Assembly: GCA_020205615.1 (NCBI GenBank)
Contig: CM035156.1
Location: forward strand, 15,155,128 to 15,219,127
Origin: Panax quinquefolius
Lineage: Eukaryota; Streptophyta; Magnoliopsida; Apiales; Araliaceae
Direction: 5' to 3'
DNA: 64,000 nt
In this document: piece by piece, positions 55,603 through 64,000 of the stretch
Layout: each line of letters begins with the position of its first letter
Position numbering within the stretch: position 1 is the stretch's first letter
Translations under genes and position numbers: made by a program
The notes under the pieces: generated by a model
Told to the model about the DNA's origin: nothing
The model's input: only the letters and a program-made list of their open reading frames with translations
The model's database searches: none

Positions 55603-55643
<41 letters not shown>
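55598..55643. repeat. (AT)n microsatellite
   Basis: About 19 AT dinucleotides directly right of the MITE, possibly its insertion target. Confidence 0.85.
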
Positions 55644-55646
<3 letters not shown>

Positions 55647-55770
55647 ATTAATGATTTGAATAACTATATGCAGACGCTTTTATTTAATACACTTTCAACT
55701 TTTAATTTTTCACATTACCCCATTCAATTTCATTAATATTTTAAAATTTGGTCATTCCGTTAATAAATTT

Positions 55771-56730
55771 GGACGGACGTTAAATTAATTTAAATATTTT
55801 TTTATGTGAAAAATACAAAAAAAATAAGAAAACAATATAAAAATAACGTGGCAAACAACATTTGACTTGGAAATAAACAACCAAAATAATTTTTTTATCA
55901 GTATCCAATTAACCAGAACAACCGAAGACACCGGAAGTTATGGAGCGCCAATCCAATAAACCAGAACAACTCATATTAGTAAGCATATTACTGCTGAAAT
56001 TTTATTGGAAGCAGAGTCATTAGAAACCCCTCCATACATAAACCCTTCAACCGATTGCAACTGAAACTCCTGAAGATTGTGCATAGAAATAATCCCCGAC
56101 TTCTCCAAATGCCTCATTAGGTTTCGTCAGTTTTTTATCCCGGACCCTCCGATACCCTATTTGAACCGCGTTGTACCCATCCGTAGACTCATTTTTCACC
56201 TGAGTTACAATATTCCCATCACGGAACCCAACGACAATGACCGGTACAACGACGTCGTTTTCCTCAAACTCATCATGCCTAGCTTCGTACCCATCACCCC
56301 AATTCCAGCTACTATACTTATGGAGATTGTTGGGGAATTGAAACGGTGGATTTGAGTTTTTAATTTGATGAATTTTTTTAGAGGAATGAGAGAGTGAAGA
56401 AATGAGAAAGTGAGAGAGGCATATTGGGGAGTATGTTGAGGGCGAAGAGAGAGGATAATTGGGGATTTTGAAGATGGGGAATGGCAGAATTTAGAGTTTA
56501 TGTATAGAGGAGTTTGGATTGGTGAGATTTGATCGGCACTCCATAACTTCCGTTTAGGAATTACAGAATTAAAGTGACGTACGCCATTATTTCTTTATTA
56601 ATTCATATTTTAAATTCATTTTATAAGACCAAGTCAAATTTTACTTGTCACGTTATTTTTATATTATTTTTTTTATATTTTTATATTTTTTATATAAAAA
56701 AATATTTAAATCAATTTAACGTTCGTCACT
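55771..56730. mobile_element. Long-TIR element with coding-like interior
   Basis: The left arm 55771-55870 (GACGTTAAATTAATTTAAAT, AACAATATAAAAATAACGTG, CATTTGACTTGG) pairs inversely with 56629-56730. A second inner inverted pair, CCGGAAGTTATGGAGCGCCA (55931-55950) and its counterpart at 56531-56552, shows that the repeat continues inward. The interior (56040-56360) is GC-richer and has a 92-codon open frame on the plus strand (56077-56355) with a Pro-rich segment (FIPDPPIPYLNRVVPIRRLI), unrecognised. The architecture fits a Mutator-type or other TIR element with captured sequence; no transposase is seen. Confidence 0.55.
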
Positions 56731-56854
56731 CAAAAACCCAGTCAAATGACTATAATTAGTAATTGGTGAGCTTGTAATTTTAAGCTTTTCTTAGTTGAAT
56801 AAGTTTCATATACTCCAGATAAGTTCAAAGGCGCCCCAATTACCACCTAAAAAA

Positions 56855-56905
56855 AGTTTTAGCCCAACTCTAAACGTACTACTCGGGCTATTTCGGCCCA
56901 TTACA
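56855..56905 (+). promoter_or_regulatory. Site II-like (GGCCCA) promoter motifs upstream of the V-ATPase gene
   Basis: AGCCCA at 56861-56866 and GGCCCA at 56895-56900 (TGGGCT/TGGGCC on the other strand) lie 150-190 bp before the ATG. Such TGGGCY elements are common in promoters of constitutively expressed plant genes, which fits a housekeeping proton pump. No clear TATA box is seen. Regulatory role inferred. Confidence 0.4.
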
Positions 56906-57050
56906 TAATCCTGTTCAGAATCCAATTACCAATCCAACTCATATCCATCCCAGCTGGTGGTTGAGATTTGAGATACAACATTTACACCAGTAATAATAGA
57001 GACGGAATTCAGTCAGCGATCGATCGGATCATTGAATTAAGAAAGGAAAA

Positions 57051-58964
57051 ATGTCATCGTCAACTTTCAGCGGCGATGAAACTGCTCCATTCTTCGGCTT
57101 CCTCGGAGCCGCAGCAGCCCTTGTTTTCTCCTGTAAGCCCCCAAAAATTCCAATTACTCGATTTCAATTTGTTTGTATGATGTAATGTTTTGGTTTTAGG
57201 TATGGGAGCGGCGTATGGTACGGCAAAAAGTGGGGTGGGTGTAGCGTCGATGGGAGTAATGAGGCCGGAGCTGGTAATGAAGTCGATTGTGCCGGTTGTT
57301 ATGGCCGGAGTGTTAGGTATTTACGGTTTGATTATAGCCGTCATAATCAGTACTGGAATAAACCCTAAGGCCAAATCCTATTACCTTTTTGATGGTTACG
57401 CCCACTTTTCCTCTGGTTTGGCTTGTGGCCTTGCTGGCCTTTCCGCTGGAATGGCTATTGGAATCGTTGGGGACGCTGGTGTTAGGTACTCTCTCTGCTC
57501 CTCTTCTTCTTTTTATTTTTAATAATTTCACTTCCTGTGGATTATCTTTGTTGGGGTGTTGACTTTACTTTCGATTTGATATTTATGATTCGTAGGCTAG
57601 TCGGGAGAGGATGAGATTGTGTTTTAGGCTGTTTCGGTGTCTTTTTATTAGAAGGTTTCACATAGATATGTTATCGAATGATTTACATGGCATGTTTAAA
57701 GAATGCTTTTACTTTTCAGCATAGCGTGAGTGTCGCTGTGGTAAAATAAGATTTATATTAAGCTAGTGGTTTCCAAGTTTCCACTGCACCAATTTATACA
57801 AATGAGAGAATTCTGCATATTATGCTTTTACTCTTTATTTTGGTTGTCAAGGCAAGATTATTCTTTTATGTTATAAGGGGATAATTCACCTAATGAAAAT
57901 GTAAATTTGGGCTGGTTGGTTCTTCTCTTTAATTGTTAGAATTGTGATCATAATGATGCACAATTATATGCTGTTAAAATGCAGCTCATATACTATGATG
58001 CTAATTTCTTCAGGTTACTTTGGCAGTAGATCTGGAAACTTGTTTTTAGTCGAGGGGTCCTCTCTTCAACCCTACCCTACCTCGGGTAACCAACAAGAAG
58101 CAACTTGGACGTACATACTAAACAAGATATTGAATATATGGACAAGATATACTAAACAAGATATGGTACATAGAATTATCCAAAAGCAAGAACAACTTAA
58201 ATCCCATTATTATCCCCACAAACCAGCAATTTTAAAGTCTTTGAAAGTCATAATACAACAAATTCAAGAAGCTCACCTAAAGACTAAAAGACATAAACAT
58301 TAGTTAATTACATACATCACCACTCCAAGTCTCCATGCACTCTTAAGTCTCTAACCAACTAAGAAATTCTCTCTAATACAAAAGGATCGACCTTCATTGT
58401 CAATCGTTCTTTTGACACCATGCATTCAAGTAAAAACATCAATACTTAGTATCAACCATTTTCACTTGTAAAAGAAAAAAATTGGTCCTCGATTGTGGTT
58501 AGATGTTTGTCTTCCCATGTTCAAGAATAGATAACTTTCGTTCTTTTTCTTCCTTAAATTTGTAGTCTGCTGAAGATTTGATTTTTTCCAAGCTGGTCCA
58601 TTTGAGTTCGTCATGCATCGCGTCCAAGTATCATTGATGTATTTAATTTTTGGATCTTGTTTGATTTCAAGTTCAGATTTTAGCAGCCACGTCATGTTAT
58701 TTAGTTCACTAAATCATTAAAATGGCTTGCTACGACGACATTCATATGGAATAAAGTACCTTTTTCATACACAATAAATTTTACTTGTAATTTTTTTACA
58801 AAATTTCTGAATTTTAATTGTACTTCTACAGAGCAAATGCACAACAGCCAAAGCTTTTTGTTGGAATGATTCTTATTCTTATCTTTGCTGAGGCATTGGC
58901 TCTTTATGGACTTATTGTTGGCATCATCCTCTCTTCGCGTGCTGGGCAATCCAGAGCTGACTAG
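57051..58964 (+). CDS. VHA-c: V-type H+-ATPase proteolipid, subunit c (three exons)
   Basis: Exons 57051-57132, 57200-57485 and 58832-58964, introns 67 and 1,346 bp, all GT-AG and in phase. The product has 166 residues, as usual for the family: [60 protein letters not shown], and the fourth helix with [20 protein letters not shown], whose Glu (in IFAEAL) is the proton-carrying carboxylate. Four membrane helices form one unit of the V0 rotor ring in vacuolar, Golgi and TGN membranes, driving proton pumping with V1. The C-terminus is RAGQSRAD. Start: the ATG at 57051 gives the conserved N-terminus, and no upstream in-frame ATG is needed. No damage is seen, so the gene looks functional. Confidence 0.96.
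57486..58831 (+). other. Long second intron of the V-ATPase gene, with a possible transposon remnant
   Basis: 1,346 bp from GTACTCTC to TTCTACAG. On the minus strand at 58462-58695 a coding-like stretch includes [20 protein letters not shown] and, in another frame, [19 protein letters not shown]. This suggests a decayed mobile-element or gene fragment lying antisense in the intron. I cannot assign the family. A tandem ACTAAACAAGATAT (58118 and 58150) is also present. Confidence 0.4.
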
Positions 58965-61900
58965 AGCAAGAATTTTCTTCCGAGTTTTATCATATGGTTT
59001 GTTGACATCATGTTACTTTTCCTTATGTCATGGAGTCCTGTTTAGGTGGAACAATCTCCTTTACTGTCATGCATTTATTTTCTTCATATAATAACATTTT
59101 TGTTGGTTATAATATTGGGAGCAATTTCACCTCAAAACAAGCTTTACTTATTTTCATATTCCGTATTTCATGTACATATTTGTGAAACCACTGCCCAGGT
59201 TATTTTTATACCACTACAGTTCTAAATTTTTAATTCTGTTCTATCAAGTATTTACTCTGATGAACACCATAATTAAATAGTTCTATAGCATAATAGTCAT
59301 GTGGTAGGTTACAAGGAAAATCTAGTAAATTAATCCAATTGAAGTTGGGCAGGTATAGCAACTTGTGTTGCGAGGGCCTTATTAGTCTCTCAAAAGAGGT
59401 GAAAATTATTGTCTTTTCTAAACCGAAATAATGAAGAATTGTCTGGCTAAAAATTTTGGTTTTCTGCTCAACCCATTTAGAGGGTTATAGGTACTACCAA
59501 TAGCCATATTATACTTTGAGTGTAATGCACGGGGTCTTGAGATCATTGAAAATAGTAGCCCCGGTTGCTTTTCTTCTCTTAACTTTGTGTAAAAAAGGAA
59601 AGGGTATCAAAAGTTTATTTCTGCTTTAATAAAATTTATTTATTTATTTCATACTTGTACCCTTATGTTAAACCAAAAATTAATACACAAATTTTATTCT
59701 TTATTAGAGTTCCATTTTTTAGATAGTAATATAATAAATGAAAAGCAATATTTTCAATTTATTACTACTATGAATAAAATATGTATTTTTAAAATTTATA
59801 TACAAATTGGACTCTATAGAACGGATCCCAATCGGTTATATTATCCAAAAAAAAGAAAATCTTTAGTTATGAGATATAATTATAAAGTATTTAAGGATTT
59901 AATGAAAATAATATCTTGCCCAAATAGAAAAAGGCCTTGGAAAAAGAAATTGGGTCGATTTAAACCAATATTATTATTATTATTTGAGTTATTATTATTA
60001 TTATTATCAATTTTTGTTGTTTGCTTTTGTTTATATTCATTTATTTAACCACTACTTTGGGCCTTTGGGTAGTCTGTAATGTTTTTGTGGCATGATCGAT
60101 CAATCAGTTGATATGGTCCATTGATGTCATAAAATATCTAGTGGAGTATTACGTATGGTTCACCAATTCATTTTTTAAATAATGGAAACACTTTAGCCTC
60201 AATCAGTTCAATGATTATGGATTTCGATGATGCAGGCACTTTATCAAATATGTTTTTTCAAATCCCAACACTTTATTTCAATACTAGAATGATTATGGTT
60301 GTTGCAAAGGCTAGATGGTGTTGATACCGTTAACACGGCTCGAGGTAGATCTATTACAAGTTGAACATGATCTATAAACAATTAGGTCATCACATGACAT
60401 GGCATGACCAACGTTGCAGAATATGTTGTATTTTATTTCTTTATATTTTTAGTAATTTAACATGATTTTATGGGGGTTATGATTTATTTTGATTGCAATT
60501 ATAGATACCCTTACTAGGATAAAATTATGGCAACACTTTTATTGATATAATTCTACTATAAATATATCTCAAGTGTTTTTGAGATTGATTTATTCTATCT
60601 TTTTATTCTTTATTCTATCTTTATTATTTTTAAAAAACTCTTCATCTTATCTGTTATCAATCCATGTGTTTGTAGCATCTTTTACCTTACATTAATTATT
60701 CATCGTACCAAAGTTACAGGTTCAATATAAGCGAGAGATCAATGTGTCATTGATGTTTCACCCATCGGTCGACCACGCACGATGATGTCTTTGTTGACCA
60801 CCTCAATAAACACGTGTCATAAAACGCGAATTGTGTTTTAAAACCATTTTAAACACGTATTAAAACATTAATTCATAAACGAATTCGCTCTTTATAAACA
60901 CGTGCGTGTATACACGAGTTTTCGACAATGCATACAAATTCACTTAACACAACACGATTGCCACCCATAACTTGAAGACTCGCCAATAATGTCATTTTAC
61001 TACCATGTTTAAAAATGTACATATTTTGTTGAAAATATAAAATTGATACAGCTCATGTCACAAAACAAACCAAGAACACCAATTACTTGAGAGTTGAAAC
61101 AGAACAAAATTATTACCATCTCTAGTACTGTACTTGGTCAACTTGTTATCAAATAGTAGTAATAAATAAAAGATCAATGCTGCAAACATTTTTAATTTTA
61201 TATATATAGATCATATACAAAAGAGAGAGAGAAGGTGGCGTAACGGTTACTTGCAAATTGTTTAAATATATTTACTCAAATTTCAATGTCGTTACTTCCC
61301 TGCATTATGACTACAAGATTTTAAATAACAATTTTTAGCCAAGACAAAATAATGGAATATGCTCATTTTTAAGAATATAGTTGATTTGATTTATAGGCAT
61401 TAATATAGAAAAAGTCGTTTTTTTTTTTATTTTTTAAAAATAAAATTCCCCTTACTTTCTGATTTTCGTAATTACAACCCTATCCTATGTTTTCTGGGCT
61501 GGGACAACAAAATTCTCCATGATTCCGCTAAAAACGTGAAGAACTCCAAAAGTTACTCTGGAAATGGGAAATACTAACTTGACAAAAACAGATCTCATTA
61601 GATTCAGGAGGAGGACATGAATAATAATTTGAAATGACCCACACAATAAAAAAAATCTTCCAAGAAAAAAGATACCAAGTGTTAAGAGGGTGATGAGCTC
61701 AATCATTTTCATTTTCCTGTGGGTTCCACATGCTGATCCGGTGGGTCCTTCAATTTCCAGGACTCTTTTGTTGCTTTCCATTATTATTCGAAAAGCTTTA
61801 GTTTTGCGGGTTGGATTTATTGAAAGTGAGACCTCTTTTCTATACCATAATAGCATTAACGGCTATATATATTTTCAGTCTAGTCTATATTTCACAAACA

Positions 61901-62274
61901 CCAAGAACAGAGCATCCCGCTCCACGTGATGGGTACCTTCGTCCTTGGCGGGAAATGTCCATCAGTGGTCCTACCTTTCCGCTTCAATTGCGGACCTGTC
62001 CAAATCGTTGACTGCAGATTACCCTACTCTGGACACTTGGACCTCACCAGTCACCACACAAACTCTCACACTCCATGACTCCCACACAACACTCCCATTC
62101 CGGCACGGCGAGTACTAGAACAAAAATTAAAACAAAATACGAAGCGGCAAAACTTGTAAATGGAGAATGATTTTTTTTTTTTTTTTAAATTTAAGACTAA
62201 TTAATTAAGCTACAACTGTTCCACTGTGAGCAAGCAAGCAAGCAATTAAAATGTCATTGACTAAACTTATGGGT
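58965..62274. other. Intergenic DNA between the V-ATPase and receptor-kinase genes
   Basis: The first few hundred bases are probably the V-ATPase 3' UTR. 60470-60720 contains ACTATAAATATATCTCAAGT and repeated TTTATTCTATCTTT, reminiscent of an LTR promoter remnant. 60790-60930 is rich in AACACGTG and AAAACACG motifs of unknown nature. A G-box-like CCACGTGA lies at 61922. Apart from the open frame at 59665 (listed), nothing coding is supported. Confidence 0.45.
59665..60048 (+). CDS. Unrecognised 127-codon AT-rich open frame
   Basis: Runs from ATG at 59665 to a TAA at 60046-60048. The middle part is basic and not of simple composition (IGLYRTDPNRLYYPKKRKSL, ISCPNRKRPWKKKLGRFKPI). The end is a hydrophobic helix of mainly Leu encoded by TTA repeats (a microsatellite, ILLLLFELLLLLL). 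It could be a small membrane protein, an organelle-derived piece or chance. I recognise no family; no promoter or splice context is evident. Confidence 0.25.
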   Translation: MLNQKLIHKFYSLLEFHFLDSNIINEKQYFQFITTMNKICIFKIYIQIGLYRTDPNRLYYPKKRKSLVMRYNYKVFKDLMKIISCPNRKRPWKKKLGRFKPILLLLFELLLLLLSIFVVCFCLYSFI

Positions 62275-63999
62275 TTAAGCCGGTGAAGGTCTGGAAGTGG
62301 GATGGCCGGAGGAGGGAATGTCAGCTCCCACACGGCAACCTTCCAGCATGAACACTGTATCGGACATGGTGGGTCGGTCTAACGGATCAGGCGCAGTGCA
62401 CAACAATCCCACTTTCACTCCCAGCAAAAACTCTTCCCACTCCGAAGATTCGGGGTCTAATTCAAGCAGTCCGGGCTCTAGCAATTCTGATACTTGACCG
62501 CTTTGCAATTGCTTTTTCACCCACTTTACTATATCTTCGTCTTGGCCAAACATCGCTGGCCTCTTTCCGGTCAGTAATTCCAGCAATACAATTCCAAAAC
62601 TATAAACATCTGATTCCTTTGTGGTTTCGCCTGTTAATACAACCTCTGGTGATATATAACCCAAAGTTCCAACTGACGTTGAAGTCGAAGCTTCAGTTGG
62701 GGTGGCCACGGTGAGCCTGTCTAGGCCGAAGTCAGAGAGATGGGCTTCGAAATCTGCATCGAATAGGACATTTTGAGGCTTAACGTCTCCGTGAACCATT
62801 GCTGCTGTGTGGAGAAAAGCAAGGCCACGGGCAATTCCTAGTGCAATGAGGTGACGCATTGGCCAATTAAGGACATGGCCATCTTGGTGAGATGCTTCTT
62901 GTAATAATGTTGCAAGGTTTCCATTCGGCATGTAATCACATACAATAAGTTTGAGGTTAGGAGGGCCTACATAGTATCCACGGAGAACTGTTAGGTTGCG
63001 GTGCTTTACTCTGCCGAGTGATTCAGCTTCTTTCCTGAACATGTTTTCATCCAGTGATCCATTAGAAAGTCTTCGAATTGCGAGTACCATTCCATCATTG
63101 TAACAGGCCTTGAAAACTAAACCATAGCGGGTTCTGCTCAGCACATTTTCCTCATCAAACTGCCTTGTTGCTTCTATTGTTTCCGCCAATGTAATCTTGT
63201 TATTGAACATTACAAGCTTTGGCCCTCCATTATCTCCACTGCTTCGACCGCCAGAACTTGCTCTTGGACTAGGCTTCTTCTCCCCAGCTGCCTTTTCTTT
63301 CAGCCTCTTGCGCCATTTCAGGAGGCTGTAAGTATAGAAGCAGCAACAAAATGCCGTGAGGCAAGCTCCACTAGCGGCCACAACAATCAACAAAATCAGC
63401 CTCTTCTTTCTATCACTGTCATTTCCCCCCTCACATTTCCTCTCCAGTGGCCTCCCACACAAATCATCGTTACCTGCAAATGCCGTTCGATTGAATTGAG
63501 TACCAAGCATTTCCGGAATCTCACCTTCAAGGTTATTGCTCGACACATTGAAGTTCATCAAGTTTGGGATGACTGTAAGATTTGCTGGAATCTCTCCACT
63601 CAAATTATTTGCTGAGAGATCCAGCAATGCTAGATTTGACAAATTGGACAATGAGTACGGTATATTGCCCGAAAGATGATTGGAGTCTAATGCAAGTGAT
63701 TCAAGGGACAAACATTGGGAAATTTCTTCCGGTATTTCACCTGTCAAATTGTTCTTACTCAAATCAAGCTCCCTCAAATGGGATAAACGAGAGAGATCAA
63801 CTGGAATTCGGTCATTCAAATAATTTGAACCAAGACTCAGTATTTGAAGATCAGAACAATTGCCAAGCTCTGGTGGAACAGAACCAGAGATGTGATTGTT
63901 GGACAAAGAGAGAACAATTAATGACTTAAGAAACCCAAAGGTTGACGGAATATGACCAGAAAAGGCGTTGGAAGAAAGGTTCAGGTAGCGCAAACCCAA
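62275..63999 (-). CDS. LRR receptor-like kinase, C-terminal half (5' end beyond the window); resembles Arabidopsis At4g36180
   Basis: 574 residues are visible, ending at a TAA (62275-62277). Seven 24-residue leucine-rich repeats (about 1-168, pattern LxxLxLSxNxLSGxIPxx) are followed by a Cys pair region (DDLCGRPLERKC), a transmembrane helix (about 201-227, LILLIVVAASGACLTAFCCC), a basic stop-transfer segment and a kinase domain (about 262-560). The kinase has HGDVKPQNVL (HGD, not HRD), SDFGLDRL and GTLGYISPE. The glycine loop is not conserved (SRTRYGLVFKA), and the VAIK Lys is Arg (VLAIRRL). From memory these are shared with the At4g36180-type subfamily. It would sit in the plasma membrane as a receptor or co-receptor; the ligand is unknown. 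The visible part is one uninterrupted exon. Confidence 0.92.
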   Translation of the reverse strand: MGLRYLNLSSNAFSGHIPSTFGFLKSLIVLSLSNNHISGSVPPELGNCSDLQILSLGSNYLNDRIPVDLSRLSHLRELDLSKNNLTGEIPEEISQCLSLESLALDSNHLSGNIPYSLSNLSNLALLDLSANNLSGEIPANLTVIPNLMNFNVSSNNLEGEIPEMLGTQFNRTAFAGNDDLCGRPLERKCEGGNDSDRKKRLILLIVVAASGACLTAFCCCFYTYSLLKWRKRLKEKAAGEKKPSPRASSGGRSSGDNGGPKLVMFNNKITLAETIEATRQFDEENVLSRTRYGLVFKACYNDGMVLAIRRLSNGSLDENMFRKEAESLGRVKHRNLTVLRGYYVGPPNLKLIVCDYMPNGNLATLLQEASHQDGHVLNWPMRHLIALGIARGLAFLHTAAMVHGDVKPQNVLFDADFEAHLSDFGLDRLTVATPTEASTSTSVGTLGYISPEVVLTGETTKESDVYSFGIVLLELLTGKRPAMFGQDEDIVKWVKKQLQSGQVSELLEPGLLELDPESSEWEEFLLGVKVGLLCTAPDPLDRPTMSDTVFMLEGCRVGADIPSSGHPTSRPSPA

Positions 64000-64000
64000 C

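Noticed and set aside
61485..62011. Overlapping frames on both strands upstream of the receptor-kinase 3' end, one with a membrane-anchor look
   Set aside because: They are short, with no homology I can recognise and no splice or promoter context; chance frames are more likely.
1..64000. tRNA or rRNA genes
   Set aside because: No cloverleaf with A/B boxes and no rRNA-like conserved stretch was noticed on either strand by eye.

Overview
The window is nuclear DNA of a eudicot plant. It is very AT-rich, its two recognisable functional genes are a V-type H+-ATPase proteolipid (subunit c) with plant GT-AG introns and the 3' half of an LRR receptor-like kinase, and most of the rest is nested plant transposons. 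No bacterial, organellar or CRISPR-like organisation is seen. I cannot name the species.

Layout. 1-4288: the 3' part of a CACTA (En/Spm-like) element, whose left end lies outside the window. It carries exon fragments of at least two unrelated host genes (an ABC1-type kinase and a C2-domain protein) and ends in an AGTGACGA-rich subterminal array and a CACTACAAGAAA-type terminus. 4871-12465: three solo LTRs nested one inside another, each with a target-site duplication (TSD). 12471-15918: intergenic DNA with three Stowaway-like MITEs. 15919-21657: two more solo LTRs, one inside the other, on the minus strand. 22032-51042: one inverted-repeat (Mutator-like, Pack-type) element carrying a fragment of an ER-type Ca2+-ATPase gene. 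Its right terminal repeat was split first by solo LTR6 (23781-26248) and then by a 24.7-kb Ty3/gypsy Tat-lineage element (26287-51015). The Tat element has in turn received solo LTR7 (26394-30404) in its left LTR and a full-length Tekay-type chromovirus (33570-43345, minus strand) in its pol gene, with a perfect ATGGG duplication. 51043-56960: intergenic DNA with a foldback element built on a 135-bp tandem repeat, an LTR-free TIR element, a MITE and microsatellites. 57051-58964: V-ATPase subunit c gene. 62275-63999: LRR-RLK gene, cut by the right edge.

The seven solo LTRs and the one full-length chromovirus belong to the same family (TGTAAGACCCC...GGGGCGTCACA), so this locus records repeated insertion followed by LTR-LTR recombination. 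The Tat element still shows Gag, protease, RT, a probable double RNase H, integrase and, on the opposite strand, a spliced extra gene of the gypsy-type PF04195 family. All retroelement genes have frameshifts or stops. The chromovirus has lost its RT palm, and a copy of its own leader sits where that part of RT should be.

I found no convincing new molecular system. The most useful observations are the datable nest (by TSDs and split repeats), the leader-for-RT replacement, the intron-bearing antisense gene, the foreign coding-like segment inside solo LTR7, and differences between repeat copies that concentrate at CAG/CTG sites, which may be sequencing error at methylated cytosines. Family names are from motif recognition by eye; no database search was possible.
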